Shown: positions 25,326-33,898 of the stretch, piece after piece
How positions within the stretch are numbered: the stretch's first letter is position 1
Layout: each line of letters starts with the position of its first letter
Source: CAITJF01 sp032654645
GTDB lineage: Bacteria > Pseudomonadota > Gammaproteobacteria > Burkholderiales > Gallionellaceae
Length of the DNA: 64,000 bases
Direction of reading: 5' to 3'
Assembly (NCBI GenBank): GCA_032654645.1
Contig: JAULAW010000003.1
Coordinates: 496,001 to 560,000 of the forward strand
Made by a program: the position numbers and the translations under genes
The notes under the pieces: model-generated
The model's input: the letters and a program-made list of their open reading frames with translations, nothing else
What the model was told of the DNA's origin: nothing
Database searches by the model: none

Positions 25326-28300
25326 TTATTTGAGCTTTGTACGCTGCGCTTGTAGCTGGATCAGCATGGCGCAGAAATCATCCAGGCGCTTGCGCTCCTG
25401 CTCAACCACCTGTGCCGGGGCGCGCTCGACAAAACTGGTATTGGACAGCTTACCTTGTGCCTTGGCGATTTCACCGGACAGGCGGGTAATTTCCTTGTCT
25501 AGGCGCTCACGTTCGGCGACCACGTCAATTTCGATTTTCAGCATGAGTTTAAAATCGCCGACGATGGCCACTGCCGCATCGGTGTCCGGCAAACTATCCA
25601 GCACGCTTACTTCGCTCAATTTGCCCAACGCTTGCAGGTAGGGCGCGCAGGCGTGCAGCACGGTTGCGTCTCCCGCTGCCAGCAGCGGCACTCTCTGTGC
25701 AGGCGACAGGTTCATTTCACTGCGCAGTTTGCGGCAGGCATTGACCATTTCCTGCAACAAGCGGATGTGCTCCAGTGCAGCATTGTCCACCAGTTTGGGG
25801 TTGGGTTGCGGGTAGGGTTGCAGCATGATGCTGTCGCCCTGTTTGCCCGCGAGAGGAGCAACTTTCTGCCATAGCTCTTCGGTGATGAACGGGATGATGG
25901 GGTGTGCCAGGCGCAGTATGGTTTCCAGCACGCGCACCAGTGTGCGCCGCGTGGCGCGCTGCCGGGCTTCTGAGGACTGAGAACTGAGGGTTGAGGACGG
26001 ATCGAGTTCTGGTTTCTGCAGCTGCACCTTGGCCAGTTCCACGTACCAGTCGCAGTAGGTGTCCCATACCAGTTCATAAAGCGTGCGCGCCGCCATGTCG
26101 AAACGGTAGTGATTGAGGTGTTCCACCACTTCGGCCTCGGCTTGCTGCAGCAAGCCGATTACCCATTTGTCGGCGGCAGAAAATTTCAGCGGCAGTGATT
26201 TGTCCAGCCCGACATCCTGGCCTTCGCAATTCATCAGCACGAATCGCGTCGCATTCCACAGCTTGTTGCAGAAGTTACGGTAACCTTCGCAGCGTTGCAG
26301 GTCGAACTTGATATCGCGCCCGTGCGAGGCGAGGCTGGCGAAGGTAAAGCGCAGCGCATCGGTGCCGAATGCCGGAATGCCCTCCGGGAAATGCTTGCGC
26401 GTCTGTTTTTCGATGCTTTCCGCCTGCTTGGGGTTCATCAGGTTCTGTGTGCGCTTGGTGACCAACTCTTCCAGCGTGATGCCGTCTATGAGGTCCAGCG
26501 GATCGAGCACATTTCCCTTGGACTTGCTCATCTTGTGGCCTTCCGCATCGCGGATCAGGCCATGCACGTACACTTCGCGGAATGGCACCTTGCCGGTGAA
26601 GTGCAAGGACATCATCACCATGCGCGCCACCCAGAAGAAGATGATATCGAAGCCGGTAACCAGCACCGAAGTCGGCAGGAAGGTGTCCAGTTCTTTGGTG
26701 GCCTGCGGCCAGCCCAGGGTTGAGAATGGCCACAGCGCTGAGGAAAACCAGGTGTCGAGTACATCCGGGTCGCGCTTGAGCACGGGGATTGCTTTGGCGG
26801 ACAGGTAGGCACGCGCATACTCAAAGTTGCCATCGTACATTTTTAACAAGGCTGTCAGTACATTGGCATGATATTCCTGGCCCGTCTGATGGAGATATTG
26901 AATATACGCATCAGCTTCATCATGTGCGACAAAAACAGCGCCGTTATCGGCATACCACGCAGGTATTTGATGGCCCCACCACAGTTGGCGCGAGATGCAC
27001 CAATCCTGGATGTTGTTCAGCCACTGGTTGTAAGTGTTGCTCCAGCTTTCCGGAACGAACTTGATTTCGCCGTCTGCCACCGCCTGCAGGCCGCGTTGTG
27101 CCATGCCATCCATTTTTACGAACCACTGGTCGGTGAGCATAGGCTCAATAACTGCGTGGCTGCGATCGCCGCGCGGCACCATCAGCTTGTGCGGTTTGGT
27201 GGCGGCGAGCAGTTGCTGCGCTTCCAGATCGGCCAGAATTTTCTTGCGCGCGTCGAATCGATCCAGCCCGTGATAAGGGGCAGGGGCGTGCTCGTTGATT
27301 TTTGCATCCAGCGTAAAGATATTGATCGGGGCGAGATTGTGGCGCTGCCCCATCGCGTAGTCGTTGAAATCGTGTGCCGGAGTGATTTTGACGCAGCCGG
27401 TGCCGAAGGCCGGATCAACGTATTCATCCGCGATGATGGGGATGGAACGGCCGGTGAGCGGCAATTGCAAGCGCTGGCCGATCAGGTGCTTGTAGCGCGC
27501 GTCTTCGGGATGCACCGCCACGGCGACGTCGCCGAGCAGCGTCTCCGGTCGCGTCGTGGCGACAATCAGCGCGCCCACACCTGTTTCCAGAGGGTAAGCG
27601 ATGTGCCACATCGAGCCGTCTTCTTCCTGCGCCACCACTTCCAGATCGGACACGGCGGTGCCCAGCACAGGATCCCAGTTGACCAGGCGCTTGCCGCGAT
27701 AGATCAGCCCTTCTTCATAGAGTTTGACAAAAACTTCGGTGACCGCTTCGGACAACCCTTGGTCCATGGTGAAGCGCTCGCGCGACCAGTCGCAGGAAGC
27801 CCCGAGGCGGCGCATCTGGCGGGTGATGGTAGAGCCGGACTCTTCTTTCCACTCCCACACGCGATCGAGGAATTTTTCGCGCCCAAGATCGTGGCGCGTA
27901 ACATTTTGCGCATCGAGTTGGCGCTCCACCACAATCTGCGTGGCGATGCCCGCGTGGTCTGTACCCGGCTGCCACAGCGTATTGTCGCCCTTCATGCGGT
28001 GGTAGCGGATCAGCGCGTCCATCAGCGTGTCCTGGAAGGCGTGGCCCATGTGCAGCGTGCCGGTCACATTGGGCGGCGGCAGCATGATGCAGTAGGCGGG
28101 TTTGCTGCTCTCCAGCTTGGCTTGAAAGTAGCCGGCGTTCTCCCACTCAGGATACCAATGCGCTTCGATTGCCTGTGGTTCAAAACTTTTTGCGAGTTCC
28201 ATTGTGATCGTATTCGTTTTCAGAGTTTCCGCAGTTGCGGGAAGGGGCGCGATTATATCAGTTGGGGATTCTTTGCCGGATGGGGCAATGGATGGAGGCG

Positions 28301-28622
28301 ATGTTGACGGTGTGGCAAACTGGGCACAGATCAGGCCGGGCAAACCGGTTTGCACTTCGCGCCAGGCATCCTGCCATAGCGCGTCAAACCGAGTGGCAAG
28401 TTTGTTGCGTAGCAGCATTTCCAGTTGGGGTGCAATCTGTGCGGCGAGACGCTGGCATTCCACATCGGACAAAGGCGCGGATGCGGCAGTTTGCTTGATG
28501 AGTGCGGGGATTTGTTCGGCAAGTATCTCGGTGAGGACAGGAATTTCTGGTTGCGTATCCAGCGTCTCGGTCAGCACCGGCAGATCGGTTAATTCGAGAA
28601 CCTGCTTGGGTGCTTTGCTCAT
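25326..28622 (-). CDS. valS: Valyl-tRNA synthetase with N-terminal fused small protein
   Basis: The valS part starts at residue 141 (MELAKSFEPQAIEAHWYPEWE; ATG 28202) and is about 958 residues. Signature HIGH is HMGH (in NVTGTLHMGHAF), KMSKS is in GHKMSKSKGN, the editing CP1 domain has ATTRPETLLGDVAVAVHP, and the C-terminal coiled arm is ERLDKEITRLSGEIAKAQGKL. It charges tRNA-Val. The 140 residues before it (SKAPKQVLELTDLPVLTETLD...) look like the small protein often encoded between holC and valS, here with no stop, so one 1098-residue frame results. The ATG at 28622 overlaps the holC stop (ATGA), while no ribosome site lies before 28202. Either a fusion protein is made, or valS starts internally. 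Confidence 0.93.
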   Translation of the reverse strand: MSKAPKQVLELTDLPVLTETLDTQPEIPVLTEILAEQIPALIKQTAASAPLSDVECQRLAAQIAPQLEMLLRNKLATRFDALWQDAWREVQTGLPGLICAQFATPSTSPPSIAPSGKESPTDIIAPLPATAETLKTNTITMELAKSFEPQAIEAHWYPEWENAGYFQAKLESSKPAYCIMLPPPNVTGTLHMGHAFQDTLMDALIRYHRMKGDNTLWQPGTDHAGIATQIVVERQLDAQNVTRHDLGREKFLDRVWEWKEESGSTITRQMRRLGASCDWSRERFTMDQGLSEAVTEVFVKLYEEGLIYRGKRLVNWDPVLGTAVSDLEVVAQEEDGSMWHIAYPLETGVGALIVATTRPETLLGDVAVAVHPEDARYKHLIGQRLQLPLTGRSIPIIADEYVDPAFGTGCVKITPAHDFNDYAMGQRHNLAPINIFTLDAKINEHAPAPYHGLDRFDARKKILADLEAQQLLAATKPHKLMVPRGDRSHAVIEPMLTDQWFVKMDGMAQRGLQAVADGEIKFVPESWSNTYNQWLNNIQDWCISRQLWWGHQIPAWYADNGAVFVAHDEADAYIQYLHQTGQEYHANVLTALLKMYDGNFEYARAYLSAKAIPVLKRDPDVLDTWFSSALWPFSTLGWPQATKELDTFLPTSVLVTGFDIIFFWVARMVMMSLHFTGKVPFREVYVHGLIRDAEGHKMSKSKGNVLDPLDLIDGITLEELVTKRTQNLMNPKQAESIEKQTRKHFPEGIPAFGTDALRFTFASLASHGRDIKFDLQRCEGYRNFCNKLWNATRFVLMNCEGQDVGLDKSLPLKFSAADKWVIGLLQQAEAEVVEHLNHYRFDMAARTLYELVWDTYCDWYVELAKVQLQKPELDPSSTLSSQSSEARQRATRRTLVRVLETILRLAHPIIPFITEELWQKVAPLAGKQGDSIMLQPYPQPNPKLVDNAALEHIRLLQEMVNACRKLRSEMNLSPAQRVPLLAAGDATVLHACAPYLQALGKLSEVSVLDSLPDTDAAVAIVGDFKLMLKIEIDVVAERERLDKEITRLSGEIAKAQGKLSNTSFVERAPAQVVEQERKRLDDFCAMLIQLQAQRTKLK

Positions 28623-29054
28623 GTTTGGCTGGCTGATTTGCGCAAGTCAAAATGGCGCATTTCGTAACCGCGGTCACGGTAAAAGCCATAACGTTCGCGC
28701 CCTAATCTGGCGTCTTCCTCATCCGCGCTGACGATTTCGATGAGGCGCTGGAAGCGGCTGAAGAACGGCAGGCAAACTCGTGTGCAGGCTGATCAGTACT
28801 TCGTTGTGAGGGAAGGCTTCGCCCTGATACCCGACCACCACCGGCATATCGGGCGCCGCAGGCTCGTGGCTGCGGCAATGCGGGATGAAGGCAATGGCCG
28901 GGTAATGCCACAACAGCTTGTCCAGCGCGCTGGCGGTGGTCTCGTCCGGGGTGTGCAGCAGCACGCGCAGGCCGTTCTGCATCGCCTTGTGGCTCAACTG
29001 GCAAGCCGTGCGCAGCTTGTCGGTCGAGCCGGTATAGAAATCAACTTTGGTCAC
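28619..29054 (-). pseudogene. holC: DNA polymerase III chi subunit, frameshifted
   Basis: The first frame from ATG 29054 (MTKVDFYTGSTDKLRTACQLSHKA, LLHTPDETTASALDKLLWHY, AFIPHC) is HolC. After VLISLHTSLPA it runs into LQPLPAPHRN and stops at 28719. With one base skipped near 28770 the next frame restores FFSRFQRLIEIVSADEEDARLGRERYGFYRDRGYEMRHFDL, the normal HolC end, which stops at 28619-28621 in an ATGA overlap with the next gene. So a single extra base breaks the gene, either a true mutation or a sequencing error. HolC links the clamp loader to SSB. Confidence 0.85.
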
Positions 29055-29166
29055 GGGTGCGGGTGCGGGTGAAAAAGCGGTTAATGAAAGATCGCATAAT
29101 TATAGCAAAGGCAGGAAGGGATTCGAGGTTACCAAATTCCAAGGGGCGGAGTCAGGTTTCGCATGC

Positions 29167-29240
29167 AATGGAACAATGGGGTCAGAACAATGAGAACAAT
29201 GGGGTCAAATGAGAACAATGGGGTCAGACTCGATTGATTC
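29167..29240. repeat. Direct repeats at left end of second RAYT
   Basis: Three copies of acaatggggtca(g/a) in tandem-like array with gaacaatgag spacers, the last one continuing as gactcgattgatt. The inverse words caatcgagtctgaccccattg occur at the other end of the element (29984-30040). The RAYT stop codon (29224-29226) lies within the last copy. Confidence 0.8.
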
Positions 29241-29934
29241 TGAACTTTTCCGATTTTCTGTCCCCGCCTCTGGCTTTCGGCTCAACCCGCCTGTCCAACT
29301 TGGCCTGGATGCGTTGTTTGAACCGGTCATTTCCCAGCACCCATGCCTTGTTGGTTGCTTCGCGTATTTCGGTGAGACTGTTTTCCGGTATACGGTGCTT
29401 GAATAGTTGCCGGTATGCCGCTTGGCGTTCTTCGTCTGTCTTGCCCAAACGCCGGTATTCGCTGTGTGGCGTAATGAGTTCATTCGCTTGCCCCAGTGAG
29501 TTGTGGCGATAGCTTGACCAGGGATACTCGGACGGGTGCGCGACCATGTCCGCCCGCACGGGATTTAACTCGATGTAGCGCATGCAGGTCAACAGATAGG
29601 TTTCGCTGTCGATCAGTGTGGCTTTGTAACGGCCTTCCCACAGGGTGCCGGTGCGCTGGTAACTGTAGTTGTAATACTGGACATAGTAGCGCCCCAGCAT
29701 CTGGATGGCCTTGGCAAGGCTTTGCTCTTCATTCGGGGTTATCAGCAAATGGGCGTGGGTGGTCATCAGCACATAGGCGTGAAGTTCGCAGCCGTGGGTG
29801 GCGCAGGCTTGCCGGAGCTTTTCCAGGTAGAACTGGTAGTCGGCATCGGTACAGAATATTTCGGTGCGGTTATTGCCGCGCAGGATGACGTGCTGCGGCT
29901 GGCCGGGGATGACATATCGGGGTAGGCGCGCCAT
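29224..29934 (-). CDS. RAYT / IS200-like transposase
   Basis: 236 residues, a Y1/HUH transposase: start MARLPRYVIPGQPQHVILRGNNR, HUH motif THAHLLITP, likely catalytic tyrosine in MRYIELNPVRADMVAHPSEYPWSSY, then a positively charged tail (KARGGDRKSEKFRINRV). The last residues RINRV and the TGA stop are encoded by the element's own terminal repeat. It is unlike the RAYT at 2451-2984 in length and ends and so represents a second family. Its substrates are likely the gactcgatt-type repeats on both sides. Confidence 0.9.
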   Translation of the reverse strand: MARLPRYVIPGQPQHVILRGNNRTEIFCTDADYQFYLEKLRQACATHGCELHAYVLMTTHAHLLITPNEEQSLAKAIQMLGRYYVQYYNYSYQRTGTLWEGRYKATLIDSETYLLTCMRYIELNPVRADMVAHPSEYPWSSYRHNSLGQANELITPHSEYRRLGKTDEERQAAYRQLFKHRIPENSLTEIREATNKAWVLGNDRFKQRIQAKLDRRVEPKARGGDRKSEKFRINRV

Positions 29935-29983
29935 TGTTATCTCTCCTTGGTTAGCAGAGAGAACTATACAGCGCGTTTAATTA

Positions 29984-30146
29984 ATTATCAATCGAGTCTG
30001 ACCCCATTGATTCATTATCAATCGAGTCTGACCCCATTGATTCATTGATTCCATTGATTCTTGCCATTGATTCATTGATTCATTGATTTCATTGATTTCA
30101 TTGATTTCATTGATTTCATTGATTCTAATGACCCCATTGATTCTAA
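29984..30146. repeat. Tandem repeats at right end of second RAYT
   Basis: A 30-bp unit (ttatcaatcgagtctgaccc cattgattca) occurs twice in tandem, followed by about 90 bases of simple repeats built from cattgattc and cattgattt, including a run of about five nine-base units (attgatttc), ending in a last taatgaccccattgattc. The first copies are inverse to the left-end repeats. Confidence 0.85.
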
Positions 30147-30402
30147 CCGTGCCACGGCAGATCGCGCGCGACCTTATCTATGCTCAGCGATTACTTAACC
30201 GAGTGCCATGAAGCCTTGGCCCCTTTTAATTAATTCGCCAAAACAATTAGAATCCAAAAAGTTGAGCAAGCTTTACAGCACCTATCACCAGAAAGAAAGC
30301 CAAAATCCATGCCAACACTATAAAAAGGCCAAGGTGATTCTCTTTGAAGTTTTTATAGTGCCTATTTTTACCAACTGGACAGTGACAAGTTCTCCTCTCA
30401 CT

Positions 30403-30747
30403 TCAGTCCTTTTCTTTGGTGAGCCGGAGATTTGATAGCTCTGTAGCCAAATCAATCCACCGATCCATGAGGAGCTTCATGCGCTCGTAGTTTTTCAATT
30501 GCTTGCGGATCGCAGGCAAATCCTTCTTCTTTACAAACTTACTGCTGCTCTTTCCCTTCCGTGTGAAGCTGACCTGATAGTAAGGCCCGTGCTTCTCCGG
30601 CGGTGATGCCTTGCAGCGGCAACCGGGCGAGCCGCAGACATTGTATTGGGTTGACAGGCTGCCAGGCCGCAAGTCCCCCAGCGCGACGAGGTCGCGCTTG
30701 ATCTTCTCGATCTGACGTTCGATCCGGGCTTCCAGCTTGATGTCCAT
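30403..30747 (-). CDS. DUF6788-type protein carried by the IS
   Basis: 114 residues from ATG 30747 (DIKLEARIERQIEKIKRDL...). The N-terminal part is a charged helix; the middle is GSLSTQYNVCGSPGCRCKASPPEKHGPYYQVSF, a cysteine-rich knuckle (C-x4-C-x-C) typical of DUF6788, then helix-rich C-terminus. Such proteins are often found beside transposases and may bind DNA, but the role is not known. It is transcribed away from the transposase. Confidence 0.75.
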   Translation of the reverse strand: MDIKLEARIERQIEKIKRDLVALGDLRPGSLSTQYNVCGSPGCRCKASPPEKHGPYYQVSFTRKGKSSSKFVKKKDLPAIRKQLKNYERMKLLMDRWIDLATELSNLRLTKEKD

Positions 30748-30770
30748 GGCGAAAGCATAGCACTGTTTGG

Positions 30771-30794
30771 CCGATAGCACTATAATGCTATCGG
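30771..30794. promoter_or_regulatory. Palindrome over transposase -10 box
   Basis: Arms ccgatagca (30771-30779) and tgctatcgg (30786-30794) are perfect inverse copies, and the centre provides TATAAT (30781-30786) for the transposase gene. A protein bound here could repress transcription of both divergent genes, the adjacent DUF6788 protein being one candidate. Confidence 0.55.
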
Positions 30795-30822
30795 CTTACA
30801 CTTGCGACAGGAGAACTTTGCT

Positions 30823-32232
30823 ATGACACTATGGATCGAGTGGTTGCAAACGGTGCGTTCCCTCCGGCCAGCATGTGGCCGGTCACGCACTTTCTTCTGG
30901 ATGGTTTTTGTCCTGATGGGTTTATGCAGCCGCGCCGACAACGCCGGTGTCACGAGTTTTGTCCGCGTCCTGAACTTCCGGGGCGAGGCCTACCATCGCT
31001 TTCTTCATCTCTTTCACAGCAAGGGCATCGACCTGGATATGCTCACCGCCTGCTGGGTCCGTCTCTGCCTTACCTTGTTCCGCCCATTTCAGGTCGGCCA
31101 GCGCATCGTCTGCCTCGCCGATGGGATCAAGGCACCCAAAGAAGGAAAGCGTATGCCCGCCGTGAAGTATCTGCACCAGCAATCGGCTGGCAATTCCAAG
31201 CCAGAATACATCATGGGCCATTCGCTCCAGGCTATCTCGCTGCTGGTTCACGGCCCTGCCGGGCAGGTGACCGCCGTGCCGCTCACTTCGCGCATTCACG
31301 AAGGCCTGGTGTTTTCCAACCGGGATGCAAGAACCCTGCTCGACAAGCTGGTGGCGCTACTGTTTTCGGTGGCCATCGTCTGGGATCGCCAGGTGCTGCT
31401 CATCGCCGACGCCTACTATGCAAGCGGCAAGATCATCCGCCCACTCCTGGCCAAAGGGCACCATCTCGTGACCCGCGCCAAAAGCAACGCGGTCGCCTAC
31501 CTCCCCGTGCCCGACGTGCCGCATCGCGGCAAAGGGCGTCCGCGAATCTACGGCGACAAGGTTCGTCTCAAGGACCTCGCCAAGGATAATGCCGCTTTCA
31601 CCTCCGCTCCCAGCCCCGTCTATGGCGAGAACGACGTGACCGTGCGTTTCCGCTGCGTGGATTTACTATGGCGCCCGGTCGCCCGTATCGTCCGTTTTGT
31701 GATCGTCCACCACCCGGTTCGCGGAACAATATTCCTGCTGTGCACGGATCTTTCACTTGCACCTCTGGAGATACTCCAGCTCTACGGCTATCGGTTCAAG
31801 ATTGAGCTGGGTTTCCGGCAGGCCGTCCACGTCCTCGGCGCTTATGCCTACCACTTCTGGATGGCTGCCATGAAGCCTCTGCGCCGTGGTGAGGGCGATC
31901 AGTATCTGCATCGCACCACCGATGCCTATCGCGCCGCCATCCGCCGCAAGCTGCGCGCCTACCACATTCATGTGCAGCTCGGCTGCATCGCCCAAGGCCT
32001 GCTACAGCATCTCTCGCTGAACCATACGGCAGAGGTGTGGCGTTGTTTCCGCAGTTGGCTCCGCACCATGAACCCGGCGCTCCCGCCTTCCGAGCTTATC
32101 GTCGCAAACGCACTGCGCACGGCCATTCCAGCATTTTTCTCGTTTCCAAAGCTAGACCCTGGCCTCAAGAAAATAATGGAAAATTACTACCGATATGACC
32201 TGGACTCAGTTACCGACCGAATGGCCGCATGA
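30823..32232 (+). CDS. IS4-like DDE transposase
   Basis: 469 residues. The DDE triad is likely Asp in CLADGIKAPKEGK, Asp in VLLIADAYYASGK, and Glu in YGYRFKIELGFRQAVH, the last matching the Y-x2-R-x3-E core of IS4-type transposases. The long insertion between the second and third acid residues fits that group. AGGAG lies nine bases before ATG 30823. The frame is intact, so the IS may still move. The exact family could not be assigned by eye. Confidence 0.85.
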   Translation: MTLWIEWLQTVRSLRPACGRSRTFFWMVFVLMGLCSRADNAGVTSFVRVLNFRGEAYHRFLHLFHSKGIDLDMLTACWVRLCLTLFRPFQVGQRIVCLADGIKAPKEGKRMPAVKYLHQQSAGNSKPEYIMGHSLQAISLLVHGPAGQVTAVPLTSRIHEGLVFSNRDARTLLDKLVALLFSVAIVWDRQVLLIADAYYASGKIIRPLLAKGHHLVTRAKSNAVAYLPVPDVPHRGKGRPRIYGDKVRLKDLAKDNAAFTSAPSPVYGENDVTVRFRCVDLLWRPVARIVRFVIVHHPVRGTIFLLCTDLSLAPLEILQLYGYRFKIELGFRQAVHVLGAYAYHFWMAAMKPLRRGEGDQYLHRTTDAYRAAIRRKLRAYHIHVQLGCIAQGLLQHLSLNHTAEVWRCFRSWLRTMNPALPPSELIVANALRTAIPAFFSFPKLDPGLKKIMENYYRYDLDSVTDRMAA

Positions 32233-32440
32233 ATGGGAATGGAAAAGTTGGCACTGTCCAGTTACCAAGTAGGCTATTTAAAATACCGATTGTTGCGAGG
32301 ATTAATAGAACTGCAAAAGCACTAGCCATAATCAATCTACCTTATTAGAGTGAAAGGGAGCAGGCTTAATTAAATCTGCCAGACCTTATCTGACAACAGA
32401 GATGCAGATTGCGTACCACAAAAGCATACGCGCGCTGGAT

Positions 32441-32953
32441 TTAACGCCATGCGACATCGCCTTTCTTGTCCAGGGCTGTAATTCGAGCACCCTCGGTAGA
32501 GATTGGCTGCCACCACATTAAGATTACTGCCATGATGCGCGCGATATGAGCATCATCTTCGCCGAAGACATTTTCAACAACGCGTTTGAATGTACGCATG
32601 AGCGGCACTTGGGGCTCCTCGCCAGCATGGACTACGAACAGATCGGAATATTCATTCAGGCGTTTATCGAACGCTGGGATGACAAGGCGGGATATTTCCT
32701 CCCGCGAATAATCGCCACTTAGCCAATGGAGAAGCTCGCCCATTATGTGGGAACCAGCTTTTTCAAGCTTGGGGCGTGGAAGCCCGTGTAGGGAACGCTC
32801 AACCATCCAAAATATGGCGATGACAGCCTCCAAGTTGTTGACGGGATAATTTTCAAAAACGGCTTCGTCCTTGATGTTGATCGACATTGCGTTATTGACC
32901 GCATCAATCGCCAAGTCTTGAAAGTGAGCTTTCTTTTTTCCGAACCAACCCAT
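32441..32953 (-). CDS. Hypothetical protein, 170 aa
   Basis: Not recognised. A mixed alpha-helical soluble protein with no signal peptide or membrane helix; starts GWFGKKKAHFQDLAIDAVNNAM and contains WMVERSLHGLPRPKLEKAGSHIMGELLHWLSGDYSREEISRLVIPAFDKRL. ATG 32953 has GGAGAT eight bases upstream, which favours it over the first codon of the longer frame. Confidence 0.6.
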   Translation of the reverse strand: MGWFGKKKAHFQDLAIDAVNNAMSINIKDEAVFENYPVNNLEAVIAIFWMVERSLHGLPRPKLEKAGSHIMGELLHWLSGDYSREEISRLVIPAFDKRLNEYSDLFVVHAGEEPQVPLMRTFKRVVENVFGEDDAHIARIMAVILMWWQPISTEGARITALDKKGDVAWR

Positions 32954-33105
32954 TAGCGATCTCCATTCTGTGCTGCCCAACGTAGAAGTAACCGGCCTGC
33001 GCGGCTTTTCGTGCAGGTCCGGTTGACTGCCGGGTTGGGCCTCAGTGGCTCCAAGAAACTACGGGCCTTAGCAGTCACCCGACTATCGACCGCGCGTGAG
33101 CAACC

Positions 33106-33459
33106 CTATATTTTATTGGCATCAAACAATGTGACTATGGCCGAGACGACTTTCCATATTTCCGAAGTAATGCAGGTTTGAAGGCTGCGGGATGAGTCGC
33201 ATACGCGTTTTGTATTCTCGGTACTTGCCTTGAGGTCTACACTGGCTAGCACTCTCTTTGTTCGCTCGAAGCACTTTCCTCCCGGGGATGACTCATATAC
33301 GGGACCGTATTTGGAATAGCAGTAACTTATCGAAGCACTGAGTGCTGAAGCGTGAATGGCATAGTCGATTGCCATGCTTGTATCTGCTCTGGCGACTGCT
33401 GGGGAGGCCAAGCAGGTCAAAACAAGAAGGTGACACATGCATGTTCGTGCTAAGTTCAT
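33106..33459 (-). CDS. Small secreted protein, unknown
   Basis: 117 residues. A signal peptide (1-25, ending ARA-D) predicts export. The mature part has cysteines in SYCYSKYG, KCFERT, RVCDSS and TCITSE, enough for two disulfides. No known family was recognised. It lies alone on the minus strand. Confidence 0.6.
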   Translation of the reverse strand: MNLARTCMCHLLVLTCLASPAVARADTSMAIDYAIHASALSASISYCYSKYGPVYESSPGGKCFERTKRVLASVDLKASTENTKRVCDSSRSLQTCITSEIWKVVSAIVTLFDANKI

Positions 33460-33550
33460 ATTGTCCTCTGTGACCTTAAGTGTTTTCTAAACGTAGTTCA
33501 GCGCTAAAGCCTATTCTGAGCATGCGGCGGTCGTGGCCGCCGAAGGCATC

Positions 33551-33670
33551 TTATGATTCTGGGCGCTTGCCGCCACGAACAAGCTTCACGATCCATTTGA
33601 CTAGACCCACGACGACCGCAATCGCAAAGAGAACTCCGATTAACTGACCCAAGAAATGTGCAATGCTCAT
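33551..33670 (-). CDS. 39-residue single-helix membrane protein
   Basis: ATG 33670 has a strong AGGAGG seven bases upstream. The protein (MSIAHFLGQLIGVLFAIAVV, then VGLVKWIVKLVRGGKRPES) has one long hydrophobic helix and a positively charged C-terminus. Size and layout match many small stress-type membrane proteins, but no name is assigned. It is too short for ordinary gene finders, and the ribosome site and the absence of a stop give the support. Confidence 0.6.
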   Translation of the reverse strand: MSIAHFLGQLIGVLFAIAVVVGLVKWIVKLVRGGKRPES

Positions 33671-33898
33671 GGTATCGCCTCCTGAGAGTGATTAGTAAAA
33701 GGCCCAACGAATAGCGTTTATCTGCCGCCCCGCCCAAACTTGTTTAACCCGCGTCCCGTGTTGGCGGCAGATAAACCTTGTTGGACTGAACCTTCGGATC
33801 GGTGCCTATGGGAGATTGTAAGGTTTTGCGGCTAATCGTCAACTGCGTGACCTTGGAGAAAGCACGGAAGAAATACGAATCGTTTTTTTTCGCATGGT

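Larger units (their letters stand above)
30373..32263 (+). mobile_element. 1.9-kb insertion sequence with DDE transposase
   Basis: Terminal inverted repeats of 17 bases at 30373-30389 (aactggacagtgacaag) and 32247-32263 (gttggcactgtccagtt), two mismatches. The flanks carry ACC on both sides, a 3-bp target duplication. The element holds two divergent genes, a DUF6788 protein and a large transposase, around a palindromic promoter. It is GC-rich in AT-rich surroundings. Confidence 0.9.
30247..32329 (-). pseudogene. Small two-helix membrane protein gene split by an IS
   Basis: Minus-strand codons 32329-32264 give MASAFAVLLILATIGILNSLLG, and codons 30369-30247 give KNRHYKNFKENHLG... to a TAA. Removing the IS at 30373-32263 and one copy of the flanking ACC (GGT on this strand) joins them in frame into a 62-residue protein with two hydrophobic helices and a short charged loop. 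AAGGT lies before the ATG. The family is not recognised. The joined frame without stop is strong evidence that this was a real gene before the insertion. Confidence 0.8.

Noticed and set aside
26868..28307. 479-codon plus-strand open frame opposite valS
   Set aside because: Antisense shadow; valS motifs are clear on the minus strand.
30208..30435. 75-codon frame across the IS left end
   Set aside because: Crosses the IS border and has no support; the minus-strand split gene explains the DNA.
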